Below are positions 20,349 through 28,089 of a DNA stretch of 57,657 nucleotides, in pieces. The position numbers and the translations under genes are program-made. How positions within the stretch are numbered: the first letter of the stretch is position 1; each line of letters starts with the position of its first letter. Under the pieces are notes generated by a model that did not search any database, was not told where the DNA came from, and saw only the letters and a program-made list of their open reading frames with translations. Source of the stretch: Chlamydiae bacterium CG10_big_fil_rev_8_21_14_0_10_35_9 (GTDB lineage: Bacteria > Chlamydiota > Chlamydiia > Chlamydiales > SM23-39); assembly GCA_002773835.1 (NCBI GenBank), contig PFAC01000005.1:1-57657 (forward strand). The letters run 5' to 3'.

Positions 20349-20900
20349 ATGACCATTGAAAAAGAAACAAAAAGCAGCATGGAAGGTGCAGTTGCTCATT
20401 TGCAAAGTGAGTTGAAAAACCTGCGTACATCTCGTGCTAATCCCTCTATTTTAGATAGTGTTAGTGTTGAAGTGTACGGCGCTAAAATGAGATTACGTGA
20501 TGTTGCTAATATCACTGTCCCAGAACCTAGGCAAATTCTTATAACTCCTTATGATTCTAATAATACTGGAGTAATTGGTAAGGCTATTGAAAATGCTAAC
20601 TTAAATCTTCAGCCAATTGTAGAAGGTAATGTAGTACGTATTAACATTCCTCCTATGGATGCAAAAATGCGTGAAAGCATTGCCAAACAATGCAAAAGGA
20701 AAGGGGAAGATGCCAAAGTTGTCGTGAGGGAAGTGCGCAGAAAAAATAATGAACTCATCCGAAAACAAAAAGCTGATGGGGAAATTCCTGAAGACTTAAT
20801 GAAGTCTTTAGAAAAAAAGATACAAGAACTAACAGATAGTTATTGTAAGCAAATCGATGAGATTTGCGAAAAAAAACAAGAAGAAATCTTAGAGATTTAA
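20349..20900 (+). CDS. frr: Ribosome recycling factor
   Basis: The 183-residue product has the normal family length. Signature parts are LKNLRTSRANPSILD and PRQILITPYD, then NVVRINIPPMDAKMR and VVVREVRRKNNELIRK. With EF-G it splits post-termination ribosomes. AAGGG precedes the ATG. It lies only 19 bases after tsf, leaving no room for pyrH, which usually separates them. Confidence 0.97.
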   Translation: MTIEKETKSSMEGAVAHLQSELKNLRTSRANPSILDSVSVEVYGAKMRLRDVANITVPEPRQILITPYDSNNTGVIGKAIENANLNLQPIVEGNVVRINIPPMDAKMRESIAKQCKRKGEDAKVVVREVRRKNNELIRKQKADGEIPEDLMKSLEKKIQELTDSYCKQIDEICEKKQEEILEI

Positions 20901-20944
20901 TCTTGTTATAAATTAGGCAAAGAGGTTAAGATTTAACCATTCTT

Positions 20945-21019
20945 GGCCCCATCGTCTAGCCCGGCCTAGGACATCGGATTTTCATTCCGGTAACAGGGGT
21001 TCGAATCCCCTTGGGGTCA
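20945..21019 (+). tRNA. tRNA-Glu (anticodon TTC)
   Basis: Acceptor GGCCCCA pairs with TGGGGTC (one G-T pair). The anticodon stem TCGGA/TCCGG encloses TTTTCAT, giving TTC (reads GAA). The T arm is AGGGG-TTCGAAT-CCCCT. It is followed three bases later by tRNA-Lys. Confidence 0.95.
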
Positions 21020-21022
21020 TAA

Positions 21023-21097
21023 TGAGGCTTTAGCTCAGTTGGTAGAGCATCTCCCTTTTAAGGAGAGGGTCGTTGGTTCGAGCCCAACAAGCCTCAT
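21023..21097 (+). tRNA. tRNA-Lys (anticodon TTT)
   Basis: Acceptor TGAGGCT pairs with AGCCTCA. The anticodon stem TCTCC/GGAGA encloses CTTTTAA, giving TTT (reads AAA). The T arm is GTTGG-TTCGAGC-CCAAC. It probably shares a transcript with tRNA-Glu. Confidence 0.95.
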
Positions 21098-21221
21098 TTT
21101 TTCAATCAACATTCTCAAACTAAATTTAATTTACTTTCAACACATATATATTACAGTCATATTCCCATATGTGAAATTCTTTAGCATAAGATCTTGTTTT
21201 TGCATTTTTTTTTCAAAACAC

Positions 21222-21250
21222 TTGCTTGAAAAAATTTTTATTTGTTATAC
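21222..21250 (+). promoter_or_regulatory. predicted promoter of first MOMP-like gene
   Basis: TTGCTT (21222-21227) and TTATAC (21245-21250) are separated by exactly 17 bases, with an A/T-only upstream region. Transcription would begin near 21257, leaving a short leader that holds the GAGG ribosome site before the ATG at 21272. The second porin gene has the same layout. Confidence 0.6.
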
Positions 21251-21271
21251 AGCAAAAAAAACGAGGCTAGT

Positions 21272-22534
21272 ATGAAGCGTAAATTTATATCAACCGTATT
21301 CATTGCTGTAACTTGTATGGCAAGTATGGCTTTTGCAGGTGCTGATAATGACGTGCTTGCATCTTGTGACTGTCCACCAAATAGATGTGACTGTCCACCA
21401 CCCCCAAAAAAGGAATGTTGTCCGTGTCCGCCAAAATGTGTAAAGAGTCCATCAAAGTGTAGTTGCTGTGACTACATGACTTGCTGTCCATTATTACCAC
21501 TTCCCGTTAAGTGTGGTAACGTATTTGTGGAAGGCGAATACCTATATTGGAAAGCATATACAGAAGTTCCTTATGCAATAGCGAGAAGAACCGTTCCACC
21601 ATATACAGCTGGTACACAACTGGTGGTAGATGAGGATGTAAAATCGGTCAACATGAATGCGAGCTCTGGTTACAGACTTGGCATGGGTGCTTACCTTTCT
21701 GATTGCTCATTACTTTACGGAACATACAGACAATTTGCTACAGATGGTACAGATGGTATTTCAGCGAGCGCTACAACATCGATGCCACTTAGTGAACAAC
21801 AGTGGCTTATATTCGTCTGGAATAGCAATATACCCACTAGTATTTTTTCAACACCCGGTCCCCCTAATACTGCCAATGCGCGTCAACGACATAGAGAAAA
21901 GGTGTTAGATTTTGATTTTCTTAGGGAATTTGCTTGTGGTAGGTTTTCTATAAACCCATTTGTAGGAGTTCGATTTGCTTGGGTCAAATCGGATTTAAGT
22001 ATAGATTATTTTCGAGGTCGAGATCCAAACTCTTCGATTCCTATAGACGGATATTTAAATCATACTGACGTCAATAATCACATGAATTTTGGAGTGGGTC
22101 TTCACACAGGATTGCAATCCAATGTAGACCTTGGGTGGGGCTTTGGCCTTTTTGGAACTTCTTCAGTATCTGCTCTTGTAGGTCAATTCCAGTTTGAACA
22201 TAGAGAAGATGTAACTGATTTAGTTTTTGTTGCGCCTTTTCCTCCTATACCTTACACAACTACACGTTCTTTCAAAGTTACCGATTTTCAAACAGCTTGG
22301 GAGTTAGGAGTAGGATTGGATTGGGGTCATCATTTCTGTGATTGCGCTTATTATCTTGGGTTTAAGGTAGGCTATGAAGCCAATATTTGGCCTAACTTTT
22401 TTAGATCTTTTCATACTTTGAGACCTAATGGTAGCGTGCTTGATGGTGTGATTCAAGGTGGAGATAGAATGAGTCTTTGGTCAAGATCACTGCTAACCCA
22501 TGGTCTTAATGTAGGTGCAAGATTTGACTTCTAA
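21272..22534 (+). CDS. cysteine-rich MOMP-like / Legionella-OMP-like outer membrane protein A
   Basis: I choose the ATG at 21272 (420 residues) with GAGG just upstream; a TTG at 21242 would fall in the promoter. A signal peptide MKRKFISTVFIAVTCMASMAFA is followed by a domain of 14 cysteines in about 55 residues, including ECCPCPPKC and SKCSCCDYMTCCP. The rest is a predicted beta-barrel: FVEGEYLYWKAYTEVPYA resembles the F-x-G-x-YLYWK start of the Lpg1974/Legionella_OMP-like porins, and the end GLNVGARFDF has a terminal Phe. The Cys region probably forms disulfides in the envelope, a chlamydial strategy replacing rigid peptidoglycan. Its tandem paralogue lies downstream. Confidence 0.85.
   Translation: MKRKFISTVFIAVTCMASMAFAGADNDVLASCDCPPNRCDCPPPPKKECCPCPPKCVKSPSKCSCCDYMTCCPLLPLPVKCGNVFVEGEYLYWKAYTEVPYAIARRTVPPYTAGTQLVVDEDVKSVNMNASSGYRLGMGAYLSDCSLLYGTYRQFATDGTDGISASATTSMPLSEQQWLIFVWNSNIPTSIFSTPGPPNTANARQRHREKVLDFDFLREFACGRFSINPFVGVRFAWVKSDLSIDYFRGRDPNSSIPIDGYLNHTDVNNHMNFGVGLHTGLQSNVDLGWGFGLFGTSSVSALVGQFQFEHREDVTDLVFVAPFPPIPYTTTRSFKVTDFQTAWELGVGLDWGHHFCDCAYYLGFKVGYEANIWPNFFRSFHTLRPNGSVLDGVIQGGDRMSLWSRSLLTHGLNVGARFDF
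22370..22423 (+). repeat. 54-base tract identical to 24120-24173 in the paralogue
   Basis: The 54 bases from GGCTATGAAGCC to CTTTGAGA match 24120-24173 with no mismatch, although flanking sequence differs at many silent sites. The tract encodes GYEANIWPNFFRSFHTLR. Confidence 0.9.
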
Positions 22535-22560
22535 CAATTAAAGGCTATTAAAATCCTGAA

Positions 22561-22598
22561 AAGCTATAAATTCACCTGAATTTATAGCTTTTTTTTTT
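22561..22598 (+). terminator. Rho-independent terminator of MOMP-like gene A
   Basis: A perfect 13-base stem (AAGCTATAAATTC / GAATTTATAGCTT) with an ACCT loop is followed by eight T. It starts 27 bases after the stop, so the first porin is a single-gene transcript. Confidence 0.92.
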
Positions 22599-22727
22599 GA
22601 TGTATGGCTTATAAAATTTCGGATAGCTCTAAAACAGGCAATGCTGAAGCTTTAAAAAAATCCATCAACTTTTTGTGTGTACAATAAGATATTTTTCTCA
22701 AAATAATACAGTCTGGAGGGAAAGGAA

Positions 22728-22907
22728 ATGGGTAAAGTTATATTAAGGCTTTATTGTACGCTTAGAATAATGTTCCGGACTTGTATGAAGAACCTTGTAG
22801 GTCTTGAAAAAGCTGAAAACTTACATAGAGCTCATTCATCTGTGACTATAGTCTTGGAGTCTGAGCATTACATGTTTAAGATTGCCAAATTTCGATCAAT
22901 CAATTGA
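22728..22907 (+). CDS. candidate small protein, 59 residues
   Basis: An ATG at 22728 follows a strong SD (GGAGGG at 22715-22720, 7-base spacing) and opens 59 codons. The product is basic and Cys-containing: it starts MGKVILRLYCTLRIMFRTC, continues KNLVGLEKAENLHRAHSS and ends KIAKFRSIN. A hairpin with a T-run follows at 22919-22967. I know no family for it. It sits between two tandem porin genes, where duplication debris could also produce open frames, so it may be a real small gene or chance. The SD and terminator argue for a gene. Confidence 0.4.
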   Translation: MGKVILRLYCTLRIMFRTCMKNLVGLEKAENLHRAHSSVTIVLESEHYMFKIAKFRSIN

Positions 22908-22918
22908 ACTATTTTATA

Positions 22919-22967
22919 AAAAGCATGACAGTTTTCTTTCGGATCCTCTTAAGTAGAATGCTTTTTT
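22919..22967 (+). terminator. possible terminator after the small ORF
   Basis: AAAAGCAT (22919-22926) pairs with ATGCTTTT (22958-22965) around a 31-base loop and is followed by T residues. The long loop makes it weaker than the terminator at 22561. Confidence 0.35.
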
Positions 22968-22977
22968 CTAAAAAGTC

Positions 22978-23006
22978 TTGTCTAAAAAAAAAAATACCTG
23001 TTATAT
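22978..23006 (+). promoter_or_regulatory. predicted promoter of second MOMP-like gene
   Basis: TTGTCT (22978-22983) and TTATAT (23001-23006) have a 17-base spacer. Start of transcription would be near 23013, and AAAGGAGG follows at once. The spacing and short leader copy the promoter at 21222. Confidence 0.6.
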
Positions 23007-23027
23007 AACAAACAAAAGGAGGCTTTT

Positions 23028-24269
23028 ATGAGGCTTAAATTTATGATGGCTATATTTATTGCCCTATTTTCAATGGCAAATATGGCTTTTGCAGAAGCAG
23101 ATGATAATGCTTTAGCAATGAGAAATAACAAAGATTATTCAAATTGCAATACATGTCCACCAAAAAAAGAGGAATGTTGTCCATGTCCAAAGGAGTGTAT
23201 TAAAAGTCCATCAAAATGTAGTTGCTGTGATTACATGACTTGTTGTCCTATGTTGCCATTACCGGTGAAGTGTGGTAATCTTTTTATGGAAGGAGAGTAT
23301 TTGTATTGGAAGACTTACACAGTCGTTCCTTATGCAATTACAAGGACAGTTGTTCCTCCTTTTACTTCTGGACTTCGAACTATTGTCAATGAAGATGTAA
23401 ACACTGTTAAGATGGATGGGTCTTCAGGATACCGACTTACATTGGGAGCCTATTTCTCTGATTGTTGGTTTGGCCTTGGAACATTTAGACAATATGATAC
23501 GGATGGAACAAATAGTGTTTCAGTCAGGGGCGTTGATGGTTTCCCTCTTCCTCTACAGCAATGGATCTCTGCTGTTTGGGCCACAAACCCAGCTAATTCA
23601 GACACTAATAATGGAGGTCCTCCAGTTTCTGCCAGTGCTCGTCAAAGGCATAGAGAAAAAGTATTAGACTTTGATTTTCTTAAAGAATTTGCTTGTAGTA
23701 GATTTACTTTCAGTCCTTTTCTCGGAGTTCGTTTTGCTTGGGTCAAATCTGATTTAAGAGTTGATTATTTTCAAAACTTTACACCCGGAACTGGTACTGT
23801 GTCATATAATAACCATGTTGATGTGAACAATCACATGAATTTAGGTGTGGGTCTTCATACAGGTATGCTTTCTAATATAGACCTTGGATGGGGTTTTGGA
23901 TTTTACGGTACGTCGGGACTTGCCGCTCTTGTAGGCCAATTCCAATTTGAGCATAGAGAGGATGTGACAGATGAGTTTACTGGTACAGACTTTCCTGTTA
24001 CTTATACATCTACCCGTTCTTACAAAGTTACTGATTTTCAAACAACCTGGGAGCTTGGTGTAGGCTTAAATTGGGGACATCATTTTTGCGATTGTGGATA
24101 TTACCTTGGTTTGAAAGTTGGCTATGAAGCCAATATTTGGCCTAACTTTTTTAGATCTTTTCATACTTTGAGAACTACAAGTGTTCAAAATAATGCTGAA
24201 AGAATGAGTCTTTGGACAAGATCTATATTAACACACGGTCTTAACGTAGGCGCTAGATTTGATTTCTAA
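23028..24269 (+). CDS. cysteine-rich MOMP-like / Legionella-OMP-like outer membrane protein B
   Basis: This 413-residue protein is a clear paralogue of the preceding porin, sharing long blocks such as SPSKCSCCDYMTCCP, RQRHREKVLDFDFL and the C terminus THGLNVGARFDF. The signal peptide MRLKFMMAIFIALFSMANMAFA leads to a domain with 12 Cys, then the predicted barrel (FMEGEYLYWKTYTVVPYA). Variable stretches, including KNFTPGTG-like loop regions and the threonine-rich segment near residue 315, are probably surface loops. A perfect AAAGGAGG sits 5 bases upstream of the start. Own promoter and terminator indicate independent expression of each copy. Confidence 0.85.
   Translation: MRLKFMMAIFIALFSMANMAFAEADDNALAMRNNKDYSNCNTCPPKKEECCPCPKECIKSPSKCSCCDYMTCCPMLPLPVKCGNLFMEGEYLYWKTYTVVPYAITRTVVPPFTSGLRTIVNEDVNTVKMDGSSGYRLTLGAYFSDCWFGLGTFRQYDTDGTNSVSVRGVDGFPLPLQQWISAVWATNPANSDTNNGGPPVSASARQRHREKVLDFDFLKEFACSRFTFSPFLGVRFAWVKSDLRVDYFQNFTPGTGTVSYNNHVDVNNHMNLGVGLHTGMLSNIDLGWGFGFYGTSGLAALVGQFQFEHREDVTDEFTGTDFPVTYTSTRSYKVTDFQTTWELGVGLNWGHHFCDCGYYLGLKVGYEANIWPNFFRSFHTLRTTSVQNNAERMSLWTRSILTHGLNVGARFDF
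24120..24173 (+). repeat. second copy of the 54-base identical tract
   Basis: Identical to 22370-22423; see that entry. The orientation is the same and the copies are 1750 bases apart. Confidence 0.9.
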
Positions 24270-24272
24270 CTT

Positions 24273-24300
24273 ATAAGGGCTCTTATTGAGCCCTTATTTC
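24273..24300. terminator. bidirectional terminator between porin B and the IspD-SDR gene
   Basis: A 10-base perfect inverted repeat ATAAGGGCTC / GAGCCCTTAT with loop TTATT is followed by TTT on the plus strand. It covers the stop codon of the convergent minus-strand gene, so it can end both transcripts. Confidence 0.8.
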
Positions 24301-25623
24301 TATTATTTCACCACTCAGATTTTTAACTTTTAATATTTTAAGAACTTTTACTGCGATTGTTTTTGGATCTAGGAGATTTTCATTTTCCTTAGCAGAAAAA
24401 TGCATTCTTCTCATTTTGGTATCGGTGCGTTGGGGAACTATTACATTGACGCAGAGGTCCTTTTTTTCATCAGCCAGGCTTTGGGTAAAATTAACAAGGG
24501 CAGCTTTTGTGGAGGAGTATATTCCATAGTTTTTTCTTCCTTTAAAGTAAGAAGAGGAAGAAATATTAATAATATGTCCCTGAGCTTTGATTTTTGCCAT
24601 TTTGCAGGATAAAATGACGCCGGTAAGATTTACTTGTAGAATTTTAGTAATTTCAGTAAGGGTGATCTTATCAAGCGGCTTTTTAATGAGAATGCCTGCT
24701 GCATTAATAAGACCATCTACCATTCCATATTGGCCATGGATGGATTGAAAGGCTATTTCCATACTTTTTGTATCGTTTAAGTCTATGGTTATGGCAGTTT
24801 TTTTTCTTGCTAGAGGGATAACTATGGCTCCTGCTTGTTCTAACTGTCGGCAGATCTCTCTTCCCATGCCCCCATTGGAACCTATGACTATATATTTTTT
24901 TCCTCTGATGGAGGTATTAGGAGTTATTTCTTGTTTGATAGGAAGGCGAAACATTTGCTCAGCTAGAAACAAGTCCAGGCTGGTGGTAATTTTTATGTTG
25001 CGCTCATCACCTCGCACAATAGCTATTTTATGACCTAAATTATGAACAAGTTGACAATCATCTGAAGCATTTTCTTGTTTTGCATTAAGGGCATGCTCAT
25101 GCGCTTTACAAATAAGTTTATAACAAAAGCTTTGAGGGGTCTGTCCTCTTAAATAGGCAGACCTTAAGGGTATATCATCAATATGAGAGCCATTTTGAGT
25201 ATGCACTAATGTATCTGCGCTTGATATGCAGGTATCTACTGCTTTATGTTTAAGTACTTGTTCAAAATTTTCTTGTAAGATCCTTAAACTCACAAAAGGC
25301 CTTACTGCATCATGGATCATTACGAAATTAGAGTTGGCATGACAGGCTAGCAAGCCTAAATAAGAAGACTCCTGTCTTGTTTTGCCCCCTTCAATTACTT
25401 TACAGTTGGGGTAGTGGGCAACTTCTTTACATACTGTAGCTATAAAGTCTTTATCACAGACTAAGATGATTTCATAGAATAGGTTTGATTTGACAAAGGT
25501 ATCAAGTGTGTGAAGATAGACTTTTTTACCGGACAAGTTATGGTACTGCTTGGGGAGGGCGCTTTGAAAGCGGCTCCCAATTCCTGCCATAAGAAGTATC
25601 GCTGTCATTCTGATATTTTGCAT
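24283..25623 (-). CDS. IspD-like cytidylyltransferase fused to short-chain dehydrogenase
   Basis: The 446-residue protein has two domains. Residues about 6-225 form an IspD/TarI cytidylyltransferase: ILLMAGIGSRFQSALPKQY, VMIHDAVRPFVS and LRGQTPQSFCY. Residues about 245-446 form an SDR: IVIGSNGGMGREICRQLE, LINAAGILIK, ISSSS and the catalytic YGIYSSTK. The first domain fits MEP-pathway IspD, which makes CDP-methylerythritol and is a separate protein of about 220 residues in Chlamydia. The fusion order also matches Bcs1-type enzymes, which reduce ribulose-5-phosphate and make CDP-ribitol. Both assignments remain open. ATG codons at 25623 and 25608 are possible starts. Confidence 0.8.
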   Translation of the reverse strand: MQNIRMTAILLMAGIGSRFQSALPKQYHNLSGKKVYLHTLDTFVKSNLFYEIILVCDKDFIATVCKEVAHYPNCKVIEGGKTRQESSYLGLLACHANSNFVMIHDAVRPFVSLRILQENFEQVLKHKAVDTCISSADTLVHTQNGSHIDDIPLRSAYLRGQTPQSFCYKLICKAHEHALNAKQENASDDCQLVHNLGHKIAIVRGDERNIKITTSLDLFLAEQMFRLPIKQEITPNTSIRGKKYIVIGSNGGMGREICRQLEQAGAIVIPLARKKTAITIDLNDTKSMEIAFQSIHGQYGMVDGLINAAGILIKKPLDKITLTEITKILQVNLTGVILSCKMAKIKAQGHIINISSSSYFKGRKNYGIYSSTKAALVNFTQSLADEKKDLCVNVIVPQRTDTKMRRMHFSAKENENLLDPKTIAVKVLKILKVKNLSGEIIEIRAQ

Positions 25624-25950
25624 AGGGGATTCATTATATAGAGAGGTGATTATTTTTAGGTGAAAAACATGCGGTTATAACTTTTCAAAAGTTATATTTT
25701 TAATTTATTTTTTAGGGTCCCATGTTCTGAAGGCAAACGCTATCTGCTTAAAGTTGGAATGAAGGCTTTCTTCTTTTTTTAGGTCACGTCTTTACCTCAA
25801 CACTTTTGCATAAGATTAAGCAAACTATTATCTTAGCATATGCAAAACAGGGCTACGCTCTTGTAAAAGTGTTTGTTCCTCCTAATCAAATAGACTATAG
25901 ACCGAAAAATCAAACAAAACCACACCACTCAAAATTAAAGCATAGTCTTC
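25624..25950. other. 327-base intergenic region with an imperfect inverted repeat
   Basis: No convincing gene lies here. It should hold the promoter of the minus-strand IspD-SDR gene. AACACTTTTGCA at 25799-25810 pairs with TGTAAAAGTGTT at 25862-25873 (one G-T), and inner TAAGAT/ATCTTA can also pair, so the transcript could fold into a long stem. A plus-strand open frame from 25806 has no SD and runs antisense into the MscS gene, so I do not call it. Confidence 0.35.
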
Positions 25951-28038
25951 TCATTTTAGTTGAGATGGTTCATTTTTTTGATAAAGATGGACATCTCGTG
26001 TTGGATATGGAATTACAATATTATTTTCTTTTAAGGCAGTTTCAATTGTCCAAAGATATTTAGCTGTTGTCGAACGGGTCCTGGTTCCTGTGGTATATTC
26101 ATTGACCCATACTACAAGTTCAAAATCAAGGCTGCTTTCTCCAAATTTCACAAGCCATACCTGGGGTTCTTTCTCTTCTATGGTTAAAGGAACCTTTTTA
26201 GCGGCCTCAATAATTATTTTAGATACTTTTTCTTTATCTGTGCCATAAGCAACTCCAAAGGGAACTCTAATCCTCCTTATTTTTTCAGACAATGTCCAGT
26301 TAGTGAATTTTTTCATGACAAGCTCGGAGTTGGGAATTAAGATTTCTAAATTGTCCAATGTTTTGATAAGAGTCGTCCTTACCTTTATTTCTTTTACAGT
26401 CCCAAGCTCTCCGCTTTCTAAGCCGATAAAGTCACCAATACGTACATTTTTTTCTAAAAGTACAATAATGCCTGCTATAAAATTATTAAAAAATGATTGA
26501 AGGCCAAATCCAATTCCCACTGAAAGGGCACCAGCAATATAGGCAAAAGCAGTAAAGTCAATACCTATTGTAGTAAATGCTATAATGACACCAACTGTCA
26601 TCATTATATAAAAAAATAGTCTTGAAAGTGTATAGATGCCAGCCTGGTTAAGTTTTTTATGCTTGGATCCAAGCCGGATAATTCCCTTTCTGGTAAGCCA
26701 CGATACTAAGTAAATAATAATAATCGTAATAAGGAATTTTATTAGGGCAAAAGGAGTAATAGAGGTCTCACCTATTTTAAAAAGCCTTTTTTCAAACCAT
26801 GAGGCATTTTCCTTAAAAAATCCGATGGTTGAGTGCCAACCTTGGGCGATTTTATCTTTAAAAGTTGCATAATGCTCACTAATAAGAAGCTTTAGCTGGT
26901 CTAAAAGAAACTCGGAAAGATATAACTCTTGTTCAATCTTTTGCAGTTGTACCAATGCTGTCTCATTCATAGTTAGAATGTGTTGATACATTTCTGTATC
27001 GACACTTGTCTGGGAAAGTTCTTCTAAGGTATTTTCCAGCTCTACTCGCGCTGTTTTTCGTCTAATCGTTTGTTCGTTTTGAATTTTTTCAATATCCATT
27101 CGCCAAACATCTATTTGTTGATAAAGAGTGCTCAAAGATATGTCTTCACTATTTAGTCCTAGCAAAACGATGTTTTTTTGGATTTGTAGATCGATAAGTC
27201 GAATTTTTTCTAAATTTTGCTGAACAAATGCATTTAATAGTTGTTGTTCAGTTACCCTATCTCGATGGGTTGACATACGAGATTGTATAAGTAACACTTC
27301 TTGTTGCGCAGCCTCGCTGTGGCTTTCTTGGGCATATAAAGCAGAATTAATACCTGTCAGGTCTTCTTTAGAAACAACTAGTACTTTTCTTGCATGTGCA
27401 ATTTCTTCTTCTAAAAATTCTTCTTCAATCTTTAAATTTTCCAAAGAGGCTTGCTGGATTTTAAGACGGATTTGATCGCTTGAAATGTTCATTCTTGTAG
27501 CAATGATTTCTAAGCCTAGTAAATACCTGGTGTCAGATGGATCTAGATCCATATATTCTGCTTTCAAAGTGTCTAGGTAAATATCTTCGCTTTTTATTTT
27601 AGAACTTTCTAAGTTTACTTTTGTGTGTAGAGCGTCAATTTTTTCACTTAAATCTTTTTGTGTATTTCCTAAAGCAATAAAGGAGGCAAGATTGTATGTA
27701 TTTTGAAATGCTGGCTTGGAAGGGGGGATAGGGGGCGTTGCTTTCTTTAAATTGCTTAATGTGTTTACAGCAATTTGGACTTTGTCCATTAAATAAGTTG
27801 ATTTTTGATAAGATGCCGAAGGAAGTTTTTCTTGCATTTGAGCAAAATAAGCCAAAGCTTTTTCAGCCCTTTTATCAAAGGCATCTCCTTTTACATCAAA
27901 AAAACTCCACCAATTTGAAGAAAGATCTGCAGGATTAGGGATGCTGACGGACTCTTGCCCTGATTCAGGTATAAAAGGGGAAGTATCAGAAAAAAGATGA
28001 GATTGGAATAAAATAAAAAGTAATAATAGCTTTTTCAT
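25951..28038 (-). CDS. MscS-family mechanosensitive channel with long periplasmic domain
   Basis: I choose the ATG at 28038 (695 residues), preceded by AAGGAG 6 bases upstream; a start at 28086 would lack one and hide the signal peptide MKKLLLLFILFQSHLFS. Residues about 60-390 are a periplasmic helical coiled-coil region, then membrane helices (FALIKFLITIIIIYLVSWLT, LFFYIMMTVGVIIAF). The pore/beta domain is AYIAGALSVGIGFGLQSFFN and VRIGDFIGLESGELGTVKEI. The plan resembles MscK/KefA-like large channels. It protects against hypo-osmotic shock. It follows the methyltransferase-like gene by 51 bases and is probably co-transcribed. Confidence 0.9.
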   Translation of the reverse strand: MKKLLLLFILFQSHLFSDTSPFIPESGQESVSIPNPADLSSNWWSFFDVKGDAFDKRAEKALAYFAQMQEKLPSASYQKSTYLMDKVQIAVNTLSNLKKATPPIPPSKPAFQNTYNLASFIALGNTQKDLSEKIDALHTKVNLESSKIKSEDIYLDTLKAEYMDLDPSDTRYLLGLEIIATRMNISSDQIRLKIQQASLENLKIEEEFLEEEIAHARKVLVVSKEDLTGINSALYAQESHSEAAQQEVLLIQSRMSTHRDRVTEQQLLNAFVQQNLEKIRLIDLQIQKNIVLLGLNSEDISLSTLYQQIDVWRMDIEKIQNEQTIRRKTARVELENTLEELSQTSVDTEMYQHILTMNETALVQLQKIEQELYLSEFLLDQLKLLISEHYATFKDKIAQGWHSTIGFFKENASWFEKRLFKIGETSITPFALIKFLITIIIIYLVSWLTRKGIIRLGSKHKKLNQAGIYTLSRLFFYIMMTVGVIIAFTTIGIDFTAFAYIAGALSVGIGFGLQSFFNNFIAGIIVLLEKNVRIGDFIGLESGELGTVKEIKVRTTLIKTLDNLEILIPNSELVMKKFTNWTLSEKIRRIRVPFGVAYGTDKEKVSKIIIEAAKKVPLTIEEKEPQVWLVKFGESSLDFELVVWVNEYTTGTRTRSTTAKYLWTIETALKENNIVIPYPTRDVHLYQKNEPSQLK

Positions 28039-28089
28039 GGACTTCTCCTTAACTCTGCAATATAAGAATTCAGAATTAAGGAGCAAGTA

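Noticed and set aside
25806..26063. Plus-strand 85-codon frame that looks partly like a mobile-element protein
   Set aside because: It has no SD, runs antisense into the 3' end of the MscS gene and contains no transposase motif. The upstream part overlaps an inverted repeat.
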